NCBI RefSeq assembly: GCF_001590685.1
Contig: NZ_CP014616.1
Location: 2,355,001-2,419,000, forward strand
Length of the DNA: 64,000 nt
Origin: Sporosarcina psychrophila
GTDB lineage: Bacteria > Bacillota > Bacilli > Bacillales_A > Planococcaceae
Direction: 5' to 3'
This document shows positions 21,027 through 30,010 of this stretch, piece by piece (position 1 is the stretch's first letter; each line of letters opens with the position of its first letter). The notes beneath the pieces are model-generated. The model was not told where the DNA came from and ran no database searches. It saw only the letters and a list, made by a program, of their open reading frames with translations. The position numbers and the translations under genes were made by a program.

Positions 21027-22298
21027 ATGCAAATTCATGTAGTACATCCAGGGGAAACATTATGGTTGATTGCACAACGTTACGGCGTCACCGTAACTCA
21101 AATCGTGACAGCCAACCAGTTGGAAAGTCCAAGCAAACTAGTAAGTGGGCTGGCTCTAGTCGTTCCAACACCTACTCAGACACATACTGTACAACCTGGT
21201 GAGAATTTAACACAAATTGCACAGCGTTATGGTACAACTGTCGAAGAAATTAGTAAGATAAATCAAATTCAAAATCCCAATATGATTTTATCCGAAACTA
21301 TTTTAACCATCCCCGCCCATAAACCAGTTATTGATGTGAATGCCTACACAATCAATACTGGGGAAACAGGCGCTAGGGAAATTCAAGAAGTAGGCCAATA
21401 TTTAACCTATTGGATGCCTTTTGTTTATACGATTCGTGAAGATGGTGGGCTAAGTACCATCGACGATACCGCTATGCTTCAATCTGCCGCTGCCGAAAGA
21501 GTTGTTCCTGTGATGGCCATTACAAATTTCAGTGCCACGGCCGCTGGATCTAGTCTGGCGCATTCAGTCCTTGCAAGTACTGATATCCAGGATGTTTTAT
21601 TAACAAATATTTTAAAAGTCATGAAAGAAAAAGGCTATCAAGGATTAAATATTGACTTTGAAAATGTGTTGCCGGCCGACCGTGAAAACTATAACCAATT
21701 TTTGCAGCGTGCAGTGGATCGCTTGCATCCGGAAGGTTATTCCGTCTCAACAGCCCTTGCTCCAAAGATTAGCGATGAGCAAAAAGGGTTGTTATATGAA
21801 GCACATGATTACGCAGAACACGGAAGAATTGTCGATTTCGTCGTATTGATGACCTATGAATGGGGTTATCGATTAGGTCCTCCGCAGGCAATTTCACCGC
21901 TAAATGAAATAAAAAGGGTGCTGGATTACGCGGTTACCGTAATACCAAGAAACAAAATCTTATTTGGTTTTCAAATCTATGCGCGCGACTGGTTACTTCC
22001 TCATGTACAAGGACAAGAGGCAGAAACATTTAGCCAACAGGAAGCAATTCGCCGGGCTATTCAATATGGGGTGGTCATTCAATATGACCCAATAGCGCAG
22101 TCACCATTTTATCGCTACACGGATGCAGAGGGGCGTAACCACGAAGTCTGGTTCGAAGATGCCCGCAGTGCACAGGCAAAGTTTGATGTGGTAAAAGACT
22201 ATAATTTACGCGGAATTAGTTACTGGGTTCTTGGTTACCCATTCCCACAAAATTGGTTGTTACTGGAAGACAACTTTACTATCCGAAAAATACGCTAG
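21027..22298 (+). CDS. sleL: Spore cortex-lytic N-acetylglucosaminidase, LysM-GH18
   Basis: A 423-residue protein without an N-terminal signal peptide. Two LysM domains come first (residues 2-46, HVVHPGETLWLIAQRYGV; and 52-95, HTVQPGENLTQIAQRYGT), which bind peptidoglycan. A GH18 catalytic domain fills about 105-420; the catalytic Glu212 lies in GLNIDFEN, and VDFVVLMTYEWG forms another conserved strand. This is the layout of SleL/YaaH, which cleaves muramic-delta-lactam cortex during germination. GGAGAG lies before the ATG. It is direct support for a spore-forming host. Confidence 0.92.
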   Translation: MQIHVVHPGETLWLIAQRYGVTVTQIVTANQLESPSKLVSGLALVVPTPTQTHTVQPGENLTQIAQRYGTTVEEISKINQIQNPNMILSETILTIPAHKPVIDVNAYTINTGETGAREIQEVGQYLTYWMPFVYTIREDGGLSTIDDTAMLQSAAAERVVPVMAITNFSATAAGSSLAHSVLASTDIQDVLLTNILKVMKEKGYQGLNIDFENVLPADRENYNQFLQRAVDRLHPEGYSVSTALAPKISDEQKGLLYEAHDYAEHGRIVDFVVLMTYEWGYRLGPPQAISPLNEIKRVLDYAVTVIPRNKILFGFQIYARDWLLPHVQGQEAETFSQQEAIRRAIQYGVVIQYDPIAQSPFYRYTDAEGRNHEVWFEDARSAQAKFDVVKDYNLRGISYWVLGYPFPQNWLLLEDNFTIRKIR

Positions 22299-22388
22299 TT
22301 TTCATTATCGATACTTCCAATAACCTTAACCGTACAGAGTCACTGAACATAGGATAGGATACCCGATACTTGGAATGGAGGCACTCTT

Positions 22389-22784
22389 ATGCACTATAAC
22401 CCTTATCCACACTGGGCCAATCCTTATTCTAATCCACGGTGGCTGTACAACGAGCATGTTCAACCACAGACCATTTTAAGACCACCAAGTCCTTTTCCAT
22501 CTATAAATACGCAAGTGTTGAATACTTCGGCCCTAAGATTTCAAGATCTATTGAAACAAGCGGATTTATTAGCAAGCAAGATCGTTAACTCTAAAGAATT
22601 CGCACATGAGTTAATGGAAGCAGCACAACTATCAAATACAAAAAAGGTAGATGAATTAATTGTATCAACAGGCATCACATTAAAAATCAAAACATATTTT
22701 AGTCCAACTGGAATTCGTATTGAATTAAACAACGACGAAAATCCAGGTGAATGTTGTCATTTACTAATGACATTAAAGTGGTAA
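22389..22784 (+). CDS. Hypothetical spore-associated protein
   Basis: A 131-residue protein with a Tyr/Pro/Asn-rich N-terminus (MHYNPYPHWANPYSNPRWLY) like many spore coat proteins, a helical middle (LRFQDLLKQADLLASKIV) and a C-terminal beta-like part ending ECCHLLMTLKW. GGAGG lies upstream of the ATG. It follows the cortex hydrolase by 90 bases on the same strand. I recall similar Bacillales proteins with the CCHL-x-MTL-x-W end but no assigned function. A coat or crust role is inference from composition and neighbour. Confidence 0.6.
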   Translation: MHYNPYPHWANPYSNPRWLYNEHVQPQTILRPPSPFPSINTQVLNTSALRFQDLLKQADLLASKIVNSKEFAHELMEAAQLSNTKKVDELIVSTGITLKIKTYFSPTGIRIELNNDENPGECCHLLMTLKW

Positions 22785-22837
22785 GGTTGAGGAATCTTTT
22801 TTGTATTCCGGACATAATTCACGCGAAATTAGATTGA

Positions 22838-22939
22838 TTAGAATAAAAAAGACCACTCAATCAGCGTAACAACTGCTTACCAATAAGCTTAAATAACCCA
22901 TCCTAATGAGCTATTTACTCAGGGATGGGTTATTTTTAT
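22838..22939 (+). ncRNA. Remnant antitoxin-RNA terminator (third type I TA copy)
   Basis: AATAACCCATCC (22892-22903) pairs with GGATGGGTTATT (22923-22934) and is followed by five T, nearly identical to the terminators of antitoxin RNAs 1 and 2. GATTAGAATAAAAAAGACC upstream matches the start of RNA 2. No TATAAT promoter, no GGTTCCCTACAAGGGGAT block and no toxin frame remain, so the module appears to be a decayed third copy. Confidence 0.5.
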
Positions 22940-23045
22940 ATCGTTTTGAATTGTCAAATCTGTCCCTATAATCATTGATTAAAAAGGACTGATTTCACTA
23001 ACACTAACGAGGACAAGTCTATTTCAAACGAAAGGAGTCTTCCTC

Positions 23046-23375
23046 TTGAAACAACAGTCTGATAAGAACCAAGCACATACGGAGCAACAATTCCAAGGTC
23101 AAAAGAAACAAGCACTACAAGCAATGCAACAGGCAATGCAAACGATTCAGTTGAGCACTTCATCGACTGACCTCCAATTGTTGCAACAAGCACAGCATCA
23201 ACTTCAACAAGCATCACAGCTGCTGAATCAAATGCAAGGGACTGCGGTTACCAAATCGACTACCGCAGTTCAGCAACAATTGGAGCAAGTTCGGCAACAA
23301 ATCGAACAGGCTGCGCAAACCTTACAGCTTATCCACTCGCTAAATAGTGGAAATAATAGCTTCAAAAAAGGTTAA
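23046..23375 (+). CDS. Glutamine-rich coiled-coil protein
   Basis: A 109-residue protein starting at TTG, 8 bases after AAAGGAG. It is extremely rich in glutamine, with repeated units such as QQAQHQLQQASQLLNQM and LEQVRQQIEQAAQTLQ. Heptad-like spacing of Leu/Met/Ile suggests a helical coiled coil, and there is no signal peptide or cysteine. A strong terminator follows. Position after two spore-type genes makes a small spore or coat protein possible, but there is no family match I can name. Confidence 0.6.
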   Translation: MKQQSDKNQAHTEQQFQGQKKQALQAMQQAMQTIQLSTSSTDLQLLQQAQHQLQQASQLLNQMQGTAVTKSTTAVQQQLEQVRQQIEQAAQTLQLIHSLNSGNNSFKKG

Positions 23376-23418
23376 AAACCTGCCATCGACTCATTCAACC
23401 AGTCGAAGGCAGGTTTTT
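23374..23418. terminator. Convergent bidirectional terminator
   Basis: AAAAACCTGCC pairs with GGCAGGTTTTT around a 23-base loop that contains a smaller stem (CGAC/GTCG). It serves the Gln-rich gene on the plus strand and overlaps the last codons of the xdh Fe-S gene on the minus strand. Confidence 0.85.
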
Positions 23419-23889
23419 CTTTTCAAGTAACGCCGCTTTTACTGCTTCTTTAATCTCCTGATAGCCCGTACACCTGCATAGATTCGACTGAAGCCACTCT
23501 TCAATCGTCTCATCTTCAGCGTCAGGATGCTTTTCAATAAGGGCATGTGCATTGACGATAAACCCTGACGTGCAGTAGCCGCATTGAATGGCCCATTTCT
23601 CAATGAATGCTTTTTGAACCGGAGAATCCAACAACCCCTCGATTGTTATAATTGGTTCATTTACCGCTTCAACTGACAAGGATAGACATGAATGCATTGG
23701 TTCCCCGTTTACAAGGACTGTACAAGCCCCACAATCGCCGTTTTCACATGCTTTTTTTGCACCAGTTAAGCCAAGTTGCTCGCGTAATGTATGCAAAAGC
23801 GTATCGGCAGACCGGATGACCGCGTCATGGGTTTCACCATTCACAAGAAGTTGAATAATTGTTTTTGTTGTATCAATGGAATTGATCAC
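23395..23889 (-). CDS. Molybdenum hydroxylase, 2Fe-2S subunit
   Basis: A 164-residue subunit carrying two [2Fe-2S] clusters. The plant-ferredoxin-type cluster uses CENGDCGACTVLVNG and a later Cys; the second uses CGYCTSGF and CRCTGYQEI. This is the small subunit of the xanthine dehydrogenase/CO dehydrogenase family (XdhC/CoxS-like), passing electrons from the Mo site to FAD. Its GTG overlaps the stop of the FAD-subunit gene (GTGA), so the order large, medium, small is one coupled operon. The substrate is not fixed by this subunit. Confidence 0.92.
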   Translation of the reverse strand: MINSIDTTKTIIQLLVNGETHDAVIRSADTLLHTLREQLGLTGAKKACENGDCGACTVLVNGEPMHSCLSLSVEAVNEPIITIEGLLDSPVQKAFIEKWAIQCGYCTSGFIVNAHALIEKHPDAEDETIEEWLQSNLCRCTGYQEIKEAVKAALLEKKNLPSTG

Positions 23890-24722
23890 TTTTTCCCCTC
23901 CAAAACTTCAAACGTATCTACTAACAGGTTTTTTAACACGAATCCACGGTAAGCTGCGGATGCATGCGAGTCATCCACAATTGATGCTGGAAGATGAGAG
24001 GCTATTTGTTCTATTCTCTCCCTCTCAGATAATGAATCATCATTAACAATCGCTTCTATCTTCTTTGAACGAAATGGAAAACTACACAACCCGCTAAAAG
24101 CGACTCGGATTTGGTTCTCTTTCAACAAAGCCGCCAAAGTGACGACAGGATAACCCACTTTAGTCATTTGAGTCCGTTTCAAACTAAGATAAGGCAAATC
24201 GATAAATGATGCATCGACGATAATTTGAACAAGGAATGTGCCTTCATCTAAAGTCATCTTTCGATCGAATATTTTTTTCAATGAAACAACTTTTTCTTCT
24301 CCCTGTGAGGCGATCTTCACCTTTGCATCCGCTAATAGAAATGGTAAAACGCCTTCCCGATATATCAATTGACTATTTATATTACCGCCTATCGTAATTT
24401 TGTTTCGTGAAGAATGATTGGCAATTTGCTTAACAGTTTGGCTTAATAAGGGAAACAGATTTGTTTCCACCAGTTTATTTAACGAAATCGCCGCACCAAT
24501 AATAAGCTGCCCTCCCTGGATTTCACATATATTGCATTCAGGAATCCCTTTAATATCAATTACCACATCGGCATGCATTTTATTCGTCCGTGCGAACGTA
24601 ATGAATTCTGTTCCTCCTGAATAATAGATAACTTTTTTCCGGAGACTAGTCGCTGTAATATACGTCTCTATAGCTTCCGCAATGGTTGAAGGCTTATAGT
24701 AGTTAAAATCGAATGCAATCAC
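23886..24722 (-). CDS. Molybdenum hydroxylase, FAD-binding subunit
   Basis: A 278-residue FAD subunit of the xanthine dehydrogenase family. FDFNYYKPSTIAEAIETY opens the protein, YYSGGTEF and IGAAISLNKL fit the FAD pyrophosphate region, and SSRNKITIGGNINS matches the second FAD loop. GTG 24722 overlaps the stop of the large subunit (GTGA) and follows AAGGAG by 8 bases; the longer reading begins upstream of that site. It accepts electrons from the Fe-S subunit and passes them to NAD or another acceptor. Confidence 0.9.
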   Translation of the reverse strand: MIAFDFNYYKPSTIAEAIETYITATSLRKKVIYYSGGTEFITFARTNKMHADVVIDIKGIPECNICEIQGGQLIIGAAISLNKLVETNLFPLLSQTVKQIANHSSRNKITIGGNINSQLIYREGVLPFLLADAKVKIASQGEEKVVSLKKIFDRKMTLDEGTFLVQIIVDASFIDLPYLSLKRTQMTKVGYPVVTLAALLKENQIRVAFSGLCSFPFRSKKIEAIVNDDSLSERERIEQIASHLPASIVDDSHASAAYRGFVLKNLLVDTFEVLEGKK

Positions 24723-27064
24723 TGTCCGCTCTCCTTCTTTGTTTTCCATATTAATTCTGGAATGAGCGGTAGTTCGTTCAATTCAACTTGCGCAGCCTCG
24801 GAAAGTCCATTCGCTAACGCCGGTGCCATACCGATTACTCCGTGTTCCCCGATTCCCCGTGCACCATACGGTCCGTCCGCAAATGGTGTTTCGATAAAAT
24901 CGACCAAATACTCTACCGGCTGTTCCCCGTAACGAAGCATATGATAAGTGCGCAGATCCGCGTTTTCTACTACCCCATTTCCATCAAAATGAAACGATTC
25001 ACTGCTAGCAAAACTTAACCCTAAATACATGCCGCCCCGCATTTGCTGCGTCGCCATCATGGGATTAATAATGGTACCGCCGTCAAGCACCGTGACAGCT
25101 TTAAGAATTTTGTACGTGAAATTACGTTCATCCAATTCGACTTCTACCGCCTGTGAACCGACAGACCACCATGACCCCGGTTTCCCGAAACCAGTCTCCT
25201 TATCCATCGGTGTCAAATGGCGCTGAATATAAGAACCAGTTCCTATAATCTGCGCGCCTACCGCATGGCCGCTAGGTAATGTGTAACCTAAAGCAATGTC
25301 CTTTATTTCGACTCCGTAAGCGGGGTCAGGTACTAAATAGACGCGTCCGCCTCCCACTTCCAAATCCTCTTCAGAACATTGCAATACGATGGAAGCCGTT
25401 TTTTTCATTTGCTTAATTGCACTTTCAGCGGCAGCTAGTACTGCACGTCCCGCCAAGAATGTCGTGCTGCTCGCTACGGTGCTCCATTGATGTGGATCAT
25501 ACTGTGTATTCACTTCCATGATCACGTGAATTTTATCCATCGGCATATTCAACTTTTCAGCAAGAATCTGTGCAAGGGTGGTTTTCGTTCCTTGTCCAAG
25601 CTCAATCGCAGCACAGTTTAAATTCACAGCTCCATCTGGTTCTAATGTGATAACTGCTCCTGCTTGGGCATTCGTCGCAGTCTTCGACGTTTTCCAAAAC
25701 AAACTGATTCCCTTTGCGCGCACTAAATTTTCACCAACTGCGATTCTTTGCCCTTCATCCCAGCCAATCAATTCTTTTACTCGAATAATACATTTTTCAG
25801 TATCCCCTATATTATTTGTAGTGAGTACTGTTTGGGTAGGTGTTGTGTCTCCGGGTTTAATCACATTCAATATTCGTAATTCAATCGGATCCATATTCAA
25901 TTGCTTAGCTAATATGTCCATCGTTCTCTCAACAGCAAAAGTCAGCTCGGGATGCCCATAGCCTCGGTATGACGTTGCGAACGGATGATTCGTATACATG
26001 CAGTAGGAGTCACACCATACATTTGGAACATTATATGGCCCCGTGCAATCGAGTGCAATCGCCTGCGTTATACCCGCCCCATGGTCTGTATAAGCACCTG
26101 AATCAACGAGGAAGGTATACTGCCCCGCCATCAATTTCCCTTCTTTCGTCACACCCAGTTTTATCGTTGCATCAAGTCCGATATGACACGGGGCGGTTAT
26201 CATATCCTCTTCCCGCTCATACTGTAGCTTGACCATTTTCCCACCGACAGCTTTCGATGCCAAATAAGCAAGTGGCTCTAATTGAATAGCTCCTTTTCCA
26301 CCGAAAGCACCACCAATCAACGGGATGTGGACGATAACATTGCCTACTTCAATATTAAAAAACTGATTAAATACCTTTTTAATCATATAAGGGGATTGAG
26401 AACAGGAATGGATAATCACTTTCCCGTCCGGATTGATCTCCACCCGGGTACTTCGTGTTTCCATCGCGGCATGATCGGAAAGGTTGAATGAATAAGAAGC
26501 CGATATCGTTTCTGCACAATTCGCCCAGATAGGTCCGATATCTCCTTTACGGATTTTAATGTGACTGCCGATATTTGTACCAGGAACAGGATAGACGTTA
26601 TCGATTATTTTTGTATAGTCTCCGGAATTGTCATGTACTAATGGTGCGTCAGCTTGGAATGCCTGCTGGACTGAATTCACGACGGGGAGCGTTTCGTATT
26701 CTACTTTTACCTTGTTTGCCGCCAGTTTTCCTTGATGTTCAGAATCCGCCACAACAATTGCTATCGGCTCCCCATAATACCGCACCTTGCCGAATGCCAA
26801 TGGTGGGCGGTCTGCAAGAATCGGGCCAATATGAAATGGGAAAACCTCTCCTGTCACGATTGCACGCACGCCAGGCATTTTCCACGCTTCAGTCGTGTCA
26901 ATGGATTTGATCAAGGCATGTGCTTGAGTGCTTTTCACAAGTTTCGCGTGCATTAGGCCAGGTACCGAATAATCCCCAACATATCTAACTTTGCCCGTCG
27001 ATTTTTCTACCACATCAATTCGTTGTTCAGACTTGCCAACCGTTGTCCATATTTTATTCGTCAT
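24719..27064 (-). CDS. Molybdenum hydroxylase, molybdopterin-binding large subunit
   Basis: A 781-residue catalytic subunit of the xanthine dehydrogenase family. Residues 1-110 form the hammerhead domain, then come the Mo-cofactor stretches PLIGGAFGGKG, SYRGYGHPE, LGQGTKTTLAQ and GARGIGEHGVIG, the last with the catalytic glutamate region. It oxidises purines or other N-heterocycles or aldehydes using water; xanthine dehydrogenase is likely but not proven. XdhC- and MocA-type maturation genes lie 1.3 kb away on the other strand, as in Bacillus pucABCDE-type loci. Confidence 0.92.
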   Translation of the reverse strand: MTNKIWTTVGKSEQRIDVVEKSTGKVRYVGDYSVPGLMHAKLVKSTQAHALIKSIDTTEAWKMPGVRAIVTGEVFPFHIGPILADRPPLAFGKVRYYGEPIAIVVADSEHQGKLAANKVKVEYETLPVVNSVQQAFQADAPLVHDNSGDYTKIIDNVYPVPGTNIGSHIKIRKGDIGPIWANCAETISASYSFNLSDHAAMETRSTRVEINPDGKVIIHSCSQSPYMIKKVFNQFFNIEVGNVIVHIPLIGGAFGGKGAIQLEPLAYLASKAVGGKMVKLQYEREEDMITAPCHIGLDATIKLGVTKEGKLMAGQYTFLVDSGAYTDHGAGITQAIALDCTGPYNVPNVWCDSYCMYTNHPFATSYRGYGHPELTFAVERTMDILAKQLNMDPIELRILNVIKPGDTTPTQTVLTTNNIGDTEKCIIRVKELIGWDEGQRIAVGENLVRAKGISLFWKTSKTATNAQAGAVITLEPDGAVNLNCAAIELGQGTKTTLAQILAEKLNMPMDKIHVIMEVNTQYDPHQWSTVASSTTFLAGRAVLAAAESAIKQMKKTASIVLQCSEEDLEVGGGRVYLVPDPAYGVEIKDIALGYTLPSGHAVGAQIIGTGSYIQRHLTPMDKETGFGKPGSWWSVGSQAVEVELDERNFTYKILKAVTVLDGGTIINPMMATQQMRGGMYLGLSFASSESFHFDGNGVVENADLRTYHMLRYGEQPVEYLVDFIETPFADGPYGARGIGEHGVIGMAPALANGLSEAAQVELNELPLIPELIWKTKKESGQ

Positions 27065-27088
27065 TCACAAACGCCTCCTGGACAAAAT

Positions 27089-27280
27089 TTAACGTGCAAC
27101 AATAACAAGTGTATCCGTGTCAACTTCATGCGCTGAAGCATCCATTATCTTCTCTAGTGTCATGCTGATTTTCTGTAATTCCTTTTGATCTTTCACAATG
27201 AAAACAGGCGCGCCGCCGCCCTGTAGTGATTCTGGTTTTATCGTGATGATAGCGACAATCTCTGCATGCTGATTTTCCAA
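27089..27280 (-). CDS. Small partner (capping subunit) of YIEGIA protein
   Basis: A 63-residue protein from TTG 27280, which is 9 bases after AAGGAG. Text such as EIVAIITIKPESLQGGGAPV and TDTLVIVAR gives a compact alpha/beta protein. It lies between the YIEGIA-family membrane protein upstream and the xdh large subunit downstream on the same strand. Short proteins in this position are annotated as capping subunits for YIEGIA. Function in the cell is not known to me; sporulation is suspected for the pair. Confidence 0.7.
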   Translation of the reverse strand: MENQHAEIVAIITIKPESLQGGGAPVFIVKDQKELQKISMTLEKIMDASAHEVDTDTLVIVAR

Positions 27281-27353
27281 ACCACTCAACTCCTTATAGT
27301 ACAGACTCCAGATTACTGTCCTTTAAACGTCACGCATTTTAGATTTAGTTCCC

Positions 27354-28229
27354 CTATTTTCCTTTATCCGCTTCTTTAGGCATCCGGATTGCACTATCCA
27401 ATACGGGGACATTGTCTAATACGGCCTTGATTTGATGGAAATCTTTTTCCCGCGGCAAAAAGAACAATGCGATTCGCCCGTCCTCCATATCTCTTTTCGT
27501 AAGTGGAATCAATGCCGGTTCACCGGAATCTAGATAACTGCCCAGTACAGTAGCAACATGATGCAACATTGCTTGTCGCTGCCCTAGGAAGGACAAAGTG
27601 ACAATACTGTTTTGATTTTTCGGGATGATAATTGCACCAACTGCCTTTTCGGTAATTATTTTTCTTGTATCTTCCAGTCCTACATTTTTAATAAGGATAT
27701 CACCCACAAAAAGCGTCGGACCTTCAAAACGAATCTCTGCTTCTGTAACATCCGCGATTGCATTCAATAACTGTCCTGACATATTGAACTTCACCATGAC
27801 TAGCATGACAATCCCACCGATAATTCCCAACCAGAAGGAAAACACAGCACACAATGTTGTGATAAGAGCCGTGAACATCACTAAATAATTCCGACTTTCA
27901 AACGCTTGTGCCATCCCCTCAATAAATGGCGTCCCACGCTCTACAAGTTCGAAGTTATCGATATTTTGAAGTGACTCCCTTTCCATCTTCCGAACTTCAC
28001 GAAACTGTGTAGCAGCAAGACCAAGGAATGTCACGGCAGTCCAATCAGATTCCAACACTGCTGGAATCGCTACGGCACCGATGAATGCCGCAATGAAACC
28101 AAAGGAAAGGTGAATGATTCGCCCTGTCGGATACGTTGGGTATTGCCGAAAATCAGTACGTAACAAGAGTGTTCGTGCCACAAATCCAAAAACAATTCCG
28201 ACTACGACCGGAAGTAAATAGTTATCCAA
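27354..28229 (-). CDS. YIEGIA family membrane protein
   Basis: A 291-residue protein with four to five membrane segments in the first 170 residues (VVVGIVFGFVA; LSFGFIAAFIGAVAIPAVL; ITTLCAVFSFWLGIIGGIVM), followed by a soluble part of about 120 residues. The signature here reads FIEGMA instead of YIEGIA. B. subtilis relatives such as YphB belong to sporulation-linked genes. The TTG start follows GGGGGTG. It is followed by its small partner and then the xdh genes, so all five may share one minus-strand transcript. Confidence 0.8.
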   Translation of the reverse strand: MDNYLLPVVVGIVFGFVARTLLLRTDFRQYPTYPTGRIIHLSFGFIAAFIGAVAIPAVLESDWTAVTFLGLAATQFREVRKMERESLQNIDNFELVERGTPFIEGMAQAFESRNYLVMFTALITTLCAVFSFWLGIIGGIVMLVMVKFNMSGQLLNAIADVTEAEIRFEGPTLFVGDILIKNVGLEDTRKIITEKAVGAIIIPKNQNSIVTLSFLGQRQAMLHHVATVLGSYLDSGEPALIPLTKRDMEDGRIALFFLPREKDFHQIKAVLDNVPVLDSAIRMPKEADKGK

Positions 28230-28364
28230 ATACTACACCCCCGAAAAGTTATATACTTCTCTCGCATTCTAACCAAAACAACGACAGATTATAATGTGGT
28301 AACGATATTAGAGAATGAATAGAAGGTTAGCTAAATGGCGACAGTGGGTGGAAAGAAATGAGGT

Positions 28365-29375
28365 GTGGATTTGCAATCGATTCAGCAAATGATTGAAATT
28401 GTTTTGATTGATACCCAACCCGTTGTACTTGCGATGATTATTCAGGTGGAAGGATCAGCTTACCGGAAAGAAGGTACTTGGATGCTCATTCAAGAGGATG
28501 GTACACATACAGGTATCATCAGCGGTGGTTGTCTTGAAAGTGATTTACATAATCGTGCCATAGAAATGTTTAATACAGGAAAAGCAGAAATTGTTCACTA
28601 TGACTTAAGTGCTAAAGATGACCTTGGTTGGGGGCGTGGTGCGGGATGCAATGGAGTTGTCTCAATATTTGTGCGCGATATCGATAATGATTTCCGGCAC
28701 TTTCTAACCTTAATGCACAAACAGTTCTTGGCCATGGAACCCGTTTTATTTATCCAATCAATAAGTGAGTTTGACAACTATGCATTTTTAAATGAAAGCA
28801 AAAACTGCCTCGACCACTGGCAAAGTGAAATCCCCTTCGAACTAGATGCCTTCACTCCGTTTCAAAACAAAGTAGGACAAAAAAGTAAGGACGACGAAGA
28901 CGAAATGATGTATTTTCAACTTATATGGCCTCAACCTGCCCTTTATATAATCGGTGCAGGCGTTGATGCACGGCCGCTTGCACGACTTGCTGGAAACGTT
29001 GGGTATGCGGTTCATCTGCTTGATTCTCGGAGTGCACTTTGTAATGAAATTCATTTTCCTACTGCAGTATCTTTTCAGGTTGGCGACACCGAGAAACTAA
29101 TTGACAATATCTCTTTAAGTCCACTCGATTCAGTTGTCATTATGACGCATGATTTCCAGTTGGATGCGAAACTAATGCATAGACTCCGCGACCATCAATT
29201 ATTGTACCTTGGTATTTTAGGGTCAAAAAAACGAACTGAACGTTTACTAGGCGAAGAAATTCCCAATTGGATTCATTCACCTATAGGGCTTTCTATTGGT
29301 GCAGATGGACCTGAGGAAATTGCTGTTAGTATTGTAGCAGAACTTATAGCAGTTAGACGCGGGGGAATTTCATGA
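28365..29375 (+). CDS. XdhC/CoxI family Mo-hydroxylase maturation factor
   Basis: A 336-residue two-domain XdhC-type protein. The N-terminal XdhC/CoxI domain shows SAYRKEGTWMLI and ISGGCLESD, then WGRGAGCNGV. The C-terminal Rossmann-like domain has LYIIGAGVDARPLARLAG, GILGSKKR and PIGLSIGADGPEEIAVSIVA. These proteins bind the molybdenum cofactor, help its sulfuration and insert it into the xanthine dehydrogenase large subunit. It is divergent from the YIEGIA-xdh cluster and overlaps the MocA-type gene by ATGA, so the two form a maturation operon. Confidence 0.9.
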   Translation: MDLQSIQQMIEIVLIDTQPVVLAMIIQVEGSAYRKEGTWMLIQEDGTHTGIISGGCLESDLHNRAIEMFNTGKAEIVHYDLSAKDDLGWGRGAGCNGVVSIFVRDIDNDFRHFLTLMHKQFLAMEPVLFIQSISEFDNYAFLNESKNCLDHWQSEIPFELDAFTPFQNKVGQKSKDDEDEMMYFQLIWPQPALYIIGAGVDARPLARLAGNVGYAVHLLDSRSALCNEIHFPTAVSFQVGDTEKLIDNISLSPLDSVVIMTHDFQLDAKLMHRLRDHQLLYLGILGSKKRTERLLGEEIPNWIHSPIGLSIGADGPEEIAVSIVAELIAVRRGGIS

Positions 29376-29986
29376 AAATCGCAGGTATTTATCTTGCCGC
29401 TGGAAACAGCAGCCGTATGGGGAGTAATAAATTAGCACTACCTGTTGGAACCATGACAGTAGGTAGCTTAGCGCTTGAAACAGCTTTGAAATCATCGCTC
29501 GATAAAGTCTATATCATTACAAAGGATAAGGACGATGCAGATTGGCTTCCCGCTGAAATGAAACTAGATGCGAAATGTTCATTCATAAAATGTCCAACTG
29601 CACATCATGGCCAATCCGAATCATTGCGCTACGGCATTCAACAGGCACAAACTGATCGCATGGATGCCATCATCGTCATATTGGCGGATCAACCTTTTAT
29701 CACCGTCCAAATGCTCGAAGAAATGATTGCTTGCACGAAGAACAACCAGATGTGCAGATTCGTCGCTACCACATATGAACAGACAATCATGCCGCCTGTC
29801 CTTTTTTCGTCTTCCATGTACAACGAACTGATGGAGTTACGTGGAGATAAAGGAGCAAAAGCAATTTTACAAGGTGATTTTCTCCAAAAGGGAAAGCTAT
29901 TACCCTGTGCTGATAAGAGGCTAGTATTCGATGTCGATACAGAGGCTGATTACGAAGCACTCCAATTAATAGAAAAAACGAAATGA
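29372..29986 (+). CDS. MocA-type nucleotidyltransferase for Mo cofactor
   Basis: A 204-residue MobA-like NTP transferase. The nucleotide-binding signature IYLAAGNSSRMGSNKLALPV is at the N-terminus and the metal site appears in VILADQPFIT. Relatives such as MocA and B. subtilis PucB attach CMP or GMP to molybdopterin for xanthine dehydrogenase-family enzymes. It starts inside the end of the XdhC-type gene (ATGA). The adjacent xdh genes give it an obvious client. A strong hairpin follows the stop. Confidence 0.87.
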   Translation: MKIAGIYLAAGNSSRMGSNKLALPVGTMTVGSLALETALKSSLDKVYIITKDKDDADWLPAEMKLDAKCSFIKCPTAHHGQSESLRYGIQQAQTDRMDAIIVILADQPFITVQMLEEMIACTKNNQMCRFVATTYEQTIMPPVLFSSSMYNELMELRGDKGAKAILQGDFLQKGKLLPCADKRLVFDVDTEADYEALQLIEKTK

Positions 29987-30010
29987 TAGAATGTATCCTA
30001 TCATTTCGTT
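29977..30010. terminator. Convergent terminator between mocA-type and DUF4097 genes
   Basis: AACGAAATGATAG pairs with CTATCATTTCGTT (13 bp) around an 8-base loop. Its right arm is coding sequence for the last residues of the minus-strand gene, so one element serves both strands. Confidence 0.8.

Noticed and set aside
25029..26956. Several plus-strand frames of 65-127 codons within the xdh genes
   Set aside because: They are shadows of the strongly supported minus-strand large-subunit gene.
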